Part shown: piece after piece, positions 1 to 4,309 of the stretch
Layout: each line of letters starts with the position of its first letter
Numbering within the stretch: the first letter of the stretch is position 1
NCBI GenBank assembly: GCA_946611025.1
Contig: CAMOCR010000041.1
Location: forward strand, 1 to 6,465
From: an uncultured Alphaproteobacteria bacterium
Lineage (GTDB): Bacteria > Pseudomonadota > Alphaproteobacteria > Rs-D84
Direction: 5' to 3'
DNA: 6,465 nt
The notes under the pieces: model-generated
Databases searched by the model: none
What the model was told of the DNA's origin: nothing
The model's input: the letters and a program-made list of their open reading frames with translations, nothing else
Translations under genes and position numbers: made by a program

Positions 1-456
1 GTGATTTTGTATAACCAGACCCGAAATCATTGCACCCCCCGAATAGCCAACCAATATTACCGGACGATTTTTTGCAATTGTTTTTATTGCCGATGCGATT
101 GAATCAACCATTGCCTTTGAAAAGCGGCCATTGGTCCAATCGGTGGTTGTGCATTTATCATCGGTCACAAATTGGCATGGTCGGGCGATATATGCAACAT
201 TGGGCGAATTATCATTTTCCGCCATGCGCCGCATAAATCGTGAACGCGGGGTCGGGTTGTGTGTTGCGCGCCCACGCGCATTAAACGCGTGGCCGTCACC
301 TTCAATATAAATATGAACGGGGGCGTTTTTATCTGTAATCTTTTGAATTGTTGCCACAGAATATAAATCGGGCCGCGTTGGTGCAACAATTGTCATACTG
401 TCGTCAATCGCGCCAACACACCCAGATAATAAAAATGCAAAAACAATCCGCCACAT
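1..456 (-). CDS. Lipoprotein alpha/beta hydrolase, N-terminal part (runs off left edge)
   Basis: An open frame of 152 codons begins at ATG 456 and is still open at base 1, so the C-terminus lies outside the window. The N-terminus MWRIVFAFLLSGC is a short lipoprotein signal with lipobox LSGC (Cys13), predicting export and lipid anchoring. The body has the alpha/beta hydrolase layout: a first strand ending in IYIEGDG (about 49-55), a conserved-looking ARPCQF block (91-96), Cys102, a DWTNGRF segment (106-112), and the nucleophile elbow GYSGG (137-141) with Ser139. The catalytic Asp and His would be downstream and unseen. The IEGDG, ARPCQ and GYSGG blocks fit a family of proteobacterial lipoprotein hydrolases of unknown substrate. 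No Shine-Dalgarno precedes the ATG. An upstream TTG at 486 would give a longer signal peptide with an Arg-Arg n-region, so the start is not certain. Class call is firm; substrate unknown. Confidence 0.8.
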   Translation of the reverse strand, partial: MWRIVFAFLLSGCVGAIDDSMTIVAPTRPDLYSVATIQKITDKNAPVHIYIEGDGHAFNARGRATHNPTPRSRFMRRMAENDNSPNVAYIARPCQFVTDDKCTTTDWTNGRFSKAMVDSIASAIKTIAKNRPVILVGYSGGAMISGLVIQNH

Positions 457-466
457 GATGTGTAAT

Positions 467-472
467 TTTATA
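467..472 (-). promoter_or_regulatory. Possible -10 box for the hydrolase gene
   Basis: On the minus strand TATAAA lies 10 nt before ATG 456, which would give a very short leader, but I see no good -35 box at the right distance. A perfect TTGACA sits further up (506-511) with only weak -10 candidates at 15-17 nt. The choice between them is open. Confidence 0.3.
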
Positions 473-541
473 ATACGACGATACAAAATAAAAGAAGTTT
501 GTTTATGTCAATTCATTTTCCCAAATACGCGTATTTTTGTA

Positions 542-588
542 TTGGTCATGCGCAACTTCGTTGCTCTGACCGATCCTTCTGGGCGACA
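542..588 (+). repeat. Two-tier hairpin followed by a tRNA-Arg 3'-end-like sequence (copy A)
   Basis: Outer stem GGTCA (544-548) pairs with TGACC (567-571). Inner stem GCAAC (552-556) pairs with GTTGC (560-564) around a TTC loop. Directly after it, ATCCTTCTGGGCG (573-585) equals 13 bases of the 3' part of the tRNA-Arg gene, but in the opposite orientation to that gene, and it then diverges (ACA instead of GCCA). The same 13 bases occur inverted at 647-659, with the 605-631 terminator between the two copies. Confidence 0.6.
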
Positions 589-604
589 TCAATAATGTTT
601 AATA

Positions 605-631
605 AAAAACACCACGCAAGGTGGTGTTTTT
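605..631. terminator. Bidirectional rho-independent terminator
   Basis: AAAAACACCAC (605-615) pairs perfectly with GTGGTGTTTTT (621-631) around the loop GCAAG, with T-runs on both strands. On the minus strand it lies 10 nt beyond the copied tRNA 3' end at 642-662, the arrangement expected of a tRNA terminator. It also insulates the hydrolase gene from minus-strand transcription coming from htpX and the tRNA. Confidence 0.85.
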
Positions 632-641
632 TGTTAAATCG

Positions 642-662
642 TGGCGCGCCCAGAAGGATTCG
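642..662 (-). repeat. Exact 21-bp copy of the tRNA-Arg 3' end, att-like
   Basis: These 21 bases are identical to 901-921, the last 21 bases of the tRNA-Arg gene from within the T-loop through CCA, in the same orientation. The identity stops within the T-loop: upstream of it (minus-strand sense) is a GGCAT/ATGCC hairpin in place of the rest of the tRNA. A direct repeat of a tRNA 3' end is the usual footprint of tRNA-targeted site-specific integration. The bounded segment is only about 240 bp and holds no integrase, so it could equally be a remnant or a local duplication. Confidence 0.7.
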
Positions 663-681
663 CTCGGCATAAATGCCTGCG
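663..681 (+). repeat. 19-bp direct repeat, copy 1 (hairpin GGCAT/ATGCC)
   Basis: CTCGGCATAAATGCCTGCG here is repeated exactly at 735-753. Its core GGCATAAATGCC is a hairpin. In copy 1, flanking GCG (661-662 with the preceding context, and 680-682) may add a short outer stem with TC and TGC bulges. It abuts the copied tRNA 3' end at 642-662. Confidence 0.75.
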
Positions 682-694
682 CGCAAACCGTAAC

Positions 695-722
695 GATTTC
701 ACCGCACTTTGTTTGTGAAATC
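695..722. repeat. Inverted repeat GATTTCAC / GTGAAATC
   Basis: An 8-bp perfect stem (695-702 with 715-722) encloses a 12-nt loop, lying between the two copies of the 19-bp repeat. It has no T-run, so it does not look like a terminator. Confidence 0.5.
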
Positions 723-734
723 TACTTGTTTTCC

Positions 735-753
735 CTCGGCATAAATGCCTGCG
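735..753 (+). repeat. 19-bp direct repeat, copy 2 (hairpin GGCAT/ATGCC)
   Basis: Identical to 663-681, starting 72 bp further on. The same GGCAT/ATGCC core is flanked by CCC (733-735) and GGGG (752-755), giving an outer stem of different sequence from copy 1. No tRNA-like 3' end adjoins this copy. Confidence 0.75.
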
Positions 754-808
754 GGGCATTCGTTAGCACTCAAACTGCGCTGTCGCTTGTTTTCGCTTAC
801 TCATTGTC

Positions 809-859
809 GAACCCTGCGTTGCTACGCAACTTGGTCGGGTTCAAATCCTGGGGCACACA
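809..859 (+). repeat. Two-tier hairpin merging into a tRNA T-arm-like 3' end (copy B)
   Basis: Outer stem GAACCC (809-814) pairs with GGGTTC (837-842) and inner stem GTTGC (818-822) with GCAAC (826-830) around TAC. The 3' side reads as a T-arm: TCGGG (835-839), loop TTCAAAT (840-846), CCTGG (847-851). It is followed by seven acceptor-like bases but no CCA. There is no D-arm, anticodon arm or 5' acceptor, so it is not a tRNA gene. The terminator at 862-900 follows immediately. Confidence 0.55.
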
Positions 860-861
860 GA

Positions 862-900
862 GAATAAAAAAACACGGTATTAAACCGTGTTGTTTTATTC
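862..900. terminator. Terminator abutting the tRNA-Arg 3' end
   Basis: GAATAAAA (862-869) and AACACGGT (871-878) pair with ACCGTGTT (884-891) and TTTTATTC (893-900), interrupted only by one A-G mismatch. On the minus strand the stem is followed by a T-run. It starts at the base next to the CCA of tRNA-Arg, so it most likely ends the tRNA transcript. It is symmetrical enough to work in both directions. Confidence 0.85.
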
Positions 901-977
901 TGGCGCGCCCAGAAGGATTCGAACCCTCAACCTTTTGATCCGTAGTCAAATGCTCTATCCAATTGAGCCATGGGCGC
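901..977 (-). tRNA. tRNA-Arg (anticodon ACG), CCA encoded
   Basis: The minus strand folds into a full 77-nt cloverleaf. The acceptor stem GCGCCCA/TGGGCGC has 7 pairs. The D-stem is GCTC/GAGC. The anticodon stem TTTGA/TCAAA encloses the loop CTACGGA, giving anticodon ACG (34-36), which reads Arg CGU and, once A34 is deaminated to inosine, CGC and CGA. The variable loop is AGGTT. The T-arm GAGGG/CCTTC with loop TTCGAAT has one G-T pair. Discriminator G is followed by an encoded CCA. It lies 74 nt downstream of htpX on the same strand, with its own promoter-like sequence, and a terminator follows directly. Its last 21 bases are duplicated at 642-662. Confidence 0.96.
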
Positions 978-988
978 AACGGTGTTAT

Positions 989-1016
989 ATTTTATATCAA
1001 AATATTGCGATTGCAA
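989..1016 (-). promoter_or_regulatory. Putative tRNA-Arg promoter
   Basis: On the minus strand TTGCAA (1016-1011) and TAAAAT (994-989) are 16 bp apart, placing the transcription start a few bases before the tRNA 5' end at 977. It is in the AT-rich gap after htpX, so the tRNA need not depend on htpX transcription. Confidence 0.55.
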
Positions 1017-1051
1017 GAAAAAACTAATGATTTTTTTATTTATGGTGCTTT

Positions 1052-1981
1052 TTACGCCATCGATTCCAATCGGGCAATGCGTTTTTCGGTGGCGGGGTGG
1101 GTTGAAAACATATCGCCCATAAATCCGCGCGGGGCGGGGGTTGCAATACACGCCATTTCCATTGAACGCATGGTGCCTAGTTTTTTGCTGGCGCTGTGCC
1201 CGCTGATTTTGCGCAATGCGTCTGCCAGTGCGATTGGGTTGCGTGTAATGTGTGCGCCGGTTGCATCGGCGGCATATTCGCGCGTTCGCGATACCGCCAA
1301 TTGCAACAATGGGGTGATAATCAGGTTAAATACCGTGAACGCCAACCACACCATCATTAAAACCGCGCCCGATTTGTTATCATCATTATCGCGCGAACCA
1401 CCGCCGTATAATGCCATGCGGTATATCAAATCGGCGGCAAATGCCGTCACACCGATACCGGTTATAATCAGCATGTCCAGACGAATATCACGATTGCCAA
1501 TGTGCGCACATTCGTGTGCAATCACACCTTCTAATTCTAGTCTGTCCAATTTCTTGATAATTCCGCGTGTCAATGCGACCGATGCATCGCGCGGGCCGCG
1601 CCCCGTTGCAAATGCGTTCAGCGCATCGTCATCAATAATATAAACGCGTGGTGTTGGCAGGCCCGCCGCCAGTGCAACATTTTCAACGGCATGAAACACA
1701 TCGCGATATTGCGGGTCGGTGTCATGAATTTCATGTGCCCCCGCCGCCGACAACATCATTGCGTCACCAAACGCCCATGAAATGCCCATCCAAATCATAC
1801 ATCCAATAAATGTTGGCACCGCAACACTAATGGTTGTGTTTAACGCATCATTTAACGGCACCACGCACCACGTGAACAAAAACACCAACGTAATAAAAAT
1901 TAGCGGGAACAGCATAACCAAAAACGCGGTTTTGATATTGTTTTGACGAATGTGGTCATATACGGTTTTCTTAGGCGCCAT
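1052..1981 (-). CDS. htpX: HtpX-type membrane zinc metalloprotease (M48)
   Basis: The 309-residue product is a membrane-bound zinc endopeptidase of the HtpX family, which cleaves misfolded or damaged inner-membrane proteins on the cytoplasmic side, alongside FtsH. Two hydrophobic segments near the N-terminus (about 18-42 and 52-74) are followed by the NAFATGR block (122-128), the zinc motif HECAH (156-160), two further hydrophobic segments (about 170-190 and 207-230), the third zinc ligand Glu235 in SRTREYAAD, and a late FSTHP block (292-296). All are family landmarks, and the length is typical. The ATG at 1981 is preceded by AAAGGA (1988-1993) with a 6-nt gap. A promoter lies just upstream, diverging from the M23 gene. 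In many proteobacteria htpX responds to envelope or heat stress; nothing here shows a stress-type promoter. Confidence 0.96.
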   Translation of the reverse strand: MAPKKTVYDHIRQNNIKTAFLVMLFPLIFITLVFLFTWCVVPLNDALNTTISVAVPTFIGCMIWMGISWAFGDAMMLSAAGAHEIHDTDPQYRDVFHAVENVALAAGLPTPRVYIIDDDALNAFATGRGPRDASVALTRGIIKKLDRLELEGVIAHECAHIGNRDIRLDMLIITGIGVTAFAADLIYRMALYGGGSRDNDDNKSGAVLMMVWLAFTVFNLIITPLLQLAVSRTREYAADATGAHITRNPIALADALRKISGHSASKKLGTMRSMEMACIATPAPRGFMGDMFSTHPATEKRIARLESMA

Positions 1982-2005
1982 GACAAATCCTTTGTGTATG
2001 AAATA

Positions 2006-2034
2006 ATTATTGAACTTTTTGCGAATAATGTCAT
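2006..2034 (-). promoter_or_regulatory. htpX promoter, sigma-70-like
   Basis: On the minus strand ATGACA (2034-2029) and AATAAT (2011-2006) are 17 bp apart, each matching the consensus at 5 of 6 positions. The predicted start leaves a leader of about 20 nt containing the AAAGGA ribosome site. Confidence 0.65.
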
Positions 2035-2061
2035 GAAAAATATTTATTAAAATGGTATAAT
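2033..2061 (+). promoter_or_regulatory. Promoter of the M23 peptidase gene; leaderless start predicted
   Basis: A perfect TATAAT (2056-2061) lies 17 bp after ATGAAA (2033-2038, 4 of 6). Only nine bases separate the -10 from ATG 2071, so transcription should start within about 0-3 nt of the start codon. No Shine-Dalgarno fits in that space. The -35 region touches the htpX -35 on the other strand (overlap at 2033-2034), so the two promoters are back to back. Confidence 0.65.
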
Positions 2062-2070
2062 ATACTTGAT

Positions 2071-2895
2071 ATGGGCAAGATTTTATATTTCATCTTGGGT
2101 GTTGTGTGCGTCGGTGGTGTTGCATCGGCGGATGGGGAAAGCTTGTTGGAATTTGCGAATTTTCCAATGATTGTCGCCGATGCATCGTTTGTGGATCGCA
2201 TGGAAAACCTGCGGGCGGGGTATGAACCATATGAAACACAATACGACCCCACAACACATAAATGTATTTCGGGTTGTGCATATCCTGGATTAACACTGGA
2301 AGAAGACATTGCGCGATTACAGCGCGCCGAACGGTTGTCCCAAGAAACACTGGCGGGTATTCGCCACAATTCACATAATACATCCAGTGCCCACGAAAAC
2401 ACAAGCACGCAACAGCCGGCAATACGCAATTGTACCGATTACAATGCAAATATTCCGGGTGGCCAGACCGCACCGATTGGGGAACCGTTTAAAAAGCTTT
2501 ATCGGATATCGTCTGGATTTAGTCCGGCGCGGTTGCACCCGATTGACAAAGTGATATCTTCCCATAACGGCACAGATATCGCAGCGCCACACGGAACCAA
2601 GATATATGTAACGGCGGGCGGAACGGTTGAAAAAGTTTTCACAGATAATAAATGTGGCATGGGAATAACAATATTGCATGACGATAAAAACTTTAAAACA
2701 TCGTATTGCCATCTTAGCAAGCAATTGGTAAAAGCGGGGCAATATGTTTCGCCGGGGTGTTTAATTGGTTTGGTTGGCAGCAGTGGTGCCGCAACAGGTG
2801 CGCATTTGCATTATGTTGTGCGTATTTTGACTGATGGAAAATATACACCGGTTGACCCGGAAAATGGCTATATTGTGCCGTCTGGACAACGATAA
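2071..2895 (+). CDS. Exported M23 (LytM-type) peptidoglycan endopeptidase
   Basis: The 274-residue product has a signal peptide (MGKILYFILG through Ala20) and a C-terminal M23 metallopeptidase domain (about 140-265). The zinc site shows HNGTD (His165, Asp169) and the HLH motif (His245, His247), with the catalytic-type His214 in SYCHLS; these are the standard zinc ligands and active-site histidines of LytM/M23 enzymes, which cut peptide cross-bridges of peptidoglycan. The active site looks intact, so hydrolysis rather than a degenerate EnvC/NlpD activator role is the default. The first 120 or so residues after the signal match nothing I recognise. Six cysteines in the mature part (65, 69, 121, 195, 213, 230), three within the catalytic domain, suggest periplasmic disulfides. 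There is no Shine-Dalgarno; the start is set by the promoter 9 nt upstream. It converges on smr with a 6-bp gap. Confidence 0.92.
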   Translation: MGKILYFILGVVCVGGVASADGESLLEFANFPMIVADASFVDRMENLRAGYEPYETQYDPTTHKCISGCAYPGLTLEEDIARLQRAERLSQETLAGIRHNSHNTSSAHENTSTQQPAIRNCTDYNANIPGGQTAPIGEPFKKLYRISSGFSPARLHPIDKVISSHNGTDIAAPHGTKIYVTAGGTVEKVFTDNKCGMGITILHDDKNFKTSYCHLSKQLVKAGQYVSPGCLIGLVGSSGAATGAHLHYVVRILTDGKYTPVDPENGYIVPSGQR

Positions 2896-2901
2896 ACAAA
2901 A

Positions 2902-3273
2902 TTATTGCGTGTTTTTATGAAATCGCACTGCAAATGACCCGTTGTTTATCGGGTGAAATTCAATTATGTGCGGTGATAAAATACTTTCGCGCGCCCATTG
3001 TGGAAACAATTCATGCAAGACGCCACTGGCACCGGTAATGATTGTTGCCGATTTTGCGCCCGATGTGGCGGCGGATATGATTTCTTGCCATGCTTCTTCG
3101 ATTGTTTTCATATGTAAATCGATTGTTATGTGGTCGGGCGTGGGTGCATTTTCGCGCGGAACGCGGGTTGATAAGTGCAATTGCGTACGCACGACACGTT
3201 TTGTTGCCGTATCATCGGGCGAAAATTCCGCCCCAATCATTTGTATAATATCGTCATCAGTTAATTGTTTCAT
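2902..3273 (-). CDS. Small Smr-domain protein, divergent motifs
   Basis: The 123-residue product matches the stand-alone Smr (small MutS-related) domain of alphaproteobacteria: an N-terminal linker rich in acidic residues, IDLH (51-54) opening the domain, a helix beginning TIEEA, the strand and turn IITGASGVL (78-86), then PQWARE (91-96) and a final FAVRF strand. Smr domains bind or nick nucleic acids; the role of the alphaproteobacterial form is not settled. The usual DLHG reads DLHM, and the usual TGKG reads TGAS, so activity may be reduced or altered. I start it at ATG 3273 rather than the in-frame ATG 3291, because a -35/-10 pair ends 6 nt before 3273 and the upstream ATG would fall inside the promoter. 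No Shine-Dalgarno is present. It is separated from rlpA by a terminator. Confidence 0.85.
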   Translation of the reverse strand: MKQLTDDDIIQMIGAEFSPDDTATKRVVRTQLHLSTRVPRENAPTPDHITIDLHMKTIEEAWQEIISAATSGAKSATIITGASGVLHELFPQWARESILSPHIIEFHPINNGSFAVRFHKNTQ

Positions 3274-3279
3274 ACCCGC

Positions 3280-3307
3280 ATGATACAACATATATTTTAT
3301 ATTTCAA
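3280..3307 (-). promoter_or_regulatory. smr promoter; leaderless start predicted
   Basis: On the minus strand TTGAAA (3307-3302) and TATCAT (3285-3280) are 16 bp apart, each 5 of 6 to consensus. Six bases (GCGGGT) separate the -10 from ATG 3273, so the mRNA should begin at or next to the A of the start codon. The box lies right after the rlpA terminator, as expected for an independent unit. Confidence 0.55.
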
Positions 3308-3311
3308 TCGC

Positions 3312-3343
3312 AATAAAAAACGCCCAAACGGGCGTTTTTTATT
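3312..3343. terminator. Rho-independent terminator downstream of rlpA
   Basis: ATAAAAAACGCCC (3313-3325) pairs perfectly with GGGCGTTTTTTAT (3330-3342) around AAAC. On the minus strand it lies 24 nt beyond the rlpA stop and is followed by a T-run. It would end rlpA transcripts before the smr promoter. Confidence 0.9.
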
Positions 3344-3366
3344 TGAATGTAAGTTCGCGTATGGTA

Positions 3367-4242
3367 TTAAATGCTGTCTGCATTTACCCAACGACCGTTC
3401 TTTAACAAGCCCGGTGCCATACCTTCGCTGCTGCGCAATGCGTCAATTACACCACGTGCCTTGGCCGCATCCAGATTTTCAATGCGAACCTTGTACATGT
3501 CGCCTTCGTGAACGACGGTCGCATCACCGTATGCGCGCATGCGTTTCGCCAATGTTGTTGCGCTGTCTTCGGCATAGAACGCGGCAACCTGGACACTGTA
3601 ATCGCCAACGGTTGCAACTGGTGCCGGTGTTGGTGCGGGTTGTTGTGCAACCGGTGCCGCTTCGACTGGTGCTGGTTCTGCTGCCTTGGGCGTTTCACCA
3701 ATTGTTGCATTTTTAACCGCGGTTGATTCGTCTGCTAAAACTTGGATTTGGACCTTGGATGTGCCGTTGATGCCGATGCGTGCCGCCGCCGCCGGTGATA
3801 AATCCATAATACGTGTGTTCACAAATGGGCCACGATTGTTCACACGAACAATAACCGATTGACCGTTGTCCAGATTTGTGACGCGTGCGATTGTTGGCAA
3901 TGGTAATGTTTTACTGGTCGCCAACATTTGGGTTCCATCAAAAATTTCACCGTTGCTAGTTTTTGTGCCGTTTAATTCCGCCGGAACAATACCCGCAATG
4001 CCGGTTTGGTTGTATGTTAAATCTTCCATTGGGATATATTGGACATCGTCAACCTTGTACGCGTTGCCAATATAGTATTTTGGACCCGCAGCCATCAAAT
4101 ATGTATTATTCAATGCCGGTTCAGCAACCAGTGTTTCTTCACCGAAACCATCGGTGCCATATGTGGCATTATTTGTATTCTGTGCCGTTGTACAGCCGGC
4201 CAATATCGCGGTCAACGCCGCCAATGAAACTAATTTTTTCAT
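3367..4242 (-). CDS. rlpA: RlpA-like septal lipoprotein with DPBB and SPOR domains; catalytic His missing
   Basis: The 291-residue product has a lipoprotein signal with lipobox LAGC (Cys17), then an RlpA double-psi beta-barrel (about 80-168), a Pro/Ala-rich linker (186-211) and a C-terminal SPOR domain (about 213-275, starting DYSVQVAAF) that binds denuded septal glycan. Family blocks are clear: SNGEIFD (96-102), TLPLP (112-116), ARVTNLDNG (119-127), VIVRVNNRGPF (130-140) and MDLSPAAAARIGI (146-158). In active RlpA lytic transglycosylases the Glu, Asp and His of GExFD...TAAH are catalytic. Here Glu99 and Asp102 remain, but the His position aligns with Ser110 (LATSKTLP), and the usual ASWYG at the domain start reads AGIVP. 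It may therefore be a non-catalytic glycan-binding form. A strong AAGGAG (4249-4254) sits 6 nt before ATG 4242. It lies 67 nt after murJ and has its own promoter. Confidence 0.9.
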   Translation of the reverse strand: MKKLVSLAALTAILAGCTTAQNTNNATYGTDGFGEETLVAEPALNNTYLMAAGPKYYIGNAYKVDDVQYIPMEDLTYNQTGIAGIVPAELNGTKTSNGEIFDGTQMLATSKTLPLPTIARVTNLDNGQSVIVRVNNRGPFVNTRIMDLSPAAAARIGINGTSKVQIQVLADESTAVKNATIGETPKAAEPAPVEAAPVAQQPAPTPAPVATVGDYSVQVAAFYAEDSATTLAKRMRAYGDATVVHEGDMYKVRIENLDAAKARGVIDALRSSEGMAPGLLKNGRWVNADSI

Positions 4243-4270
4243 GTGGAACTCCTTACATTCTTATGAATCT

Positions 4271-4299
4271 ATTTTATCATATAAAAAGTCCACTTTCAA
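4271..4299 (-). promoter_or_regulatory. rlpA promoter with extended -10
   Basis: On the minus strand TTGAAA (4299-4294) and TAAAAT (4276-4271) are 17 bp apart, with TG one base before the -10 (TGATAAAAT), the extended -10 pattern. It lies wholly in the gap after murJ and gives a leader of about 20-25 nt carrying the AAGGAG ribosome site. Confidence 0.7.
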
Positions 4300-4309
4300 C
4301 TTTATTTTA

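Larger units (their letters stand above)
457..900. other. Gene-free structured region between hydrolase gene and tRNA-Arg
   Basis: I see no believable protein gene here. The open frames present run across repeats and the antisense of the tRNA and show no start signals or recognisable domain. The region holds a 14-bp palindrome (AAATACGCGTATTT, 523-536), two hairpin terminators, a 21-bp copy of the tRNA-Arg 3' end, a 19-bp direct repeat and several two-tier hairpins, listed separately. The remaining sequence (754-808) shows nothing I recognise. Confidence 0.7.

Noticed and set aside
663..753. CRISPR array
   Set aside because: Only two copies of a 19-bp repeat, itself a hairpin next to a tRNA-like end, and no cas genes nearby.
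809..859. A second tRNA gene on the plus strand
   Set aside because: Only a T-arm-like and acceptor-like 3' part is present. There is no 5' acceptor, D-arm or anticodon arm, and no CCA, so it is listed as a repeat.
621..938. 105-codon plus-strand open frame across the repeat region
   Set aside because: It runs over a terminator, both 19-bp repeats and the antisense of tRNA-Arg; its C-terminal words are typical of translated antisense tRNA. No ribosome site or domain.
963..1643. 226-codon plus-strand open frame
   Set aside because: It is antisense to htpX, whose family motifs are complete; the composition is a shadow of that gene.
2891..2950. GATAAACAA / TTGTTTATC inverted repeat at the M23-smr junction as a terminator
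   Set aside because: A 9-bp AT-rich stem with a 42-nt loop and no T-run; it lies mostly within the smr coding sequence and is probably chance.
3274..3291. Upstream ATG (3291) as the smr start
   Set aside because: It has no ribosome site and would fall within the predicted promoter, upstream of the expected transcript start; the six extra residues add nothing family-like.
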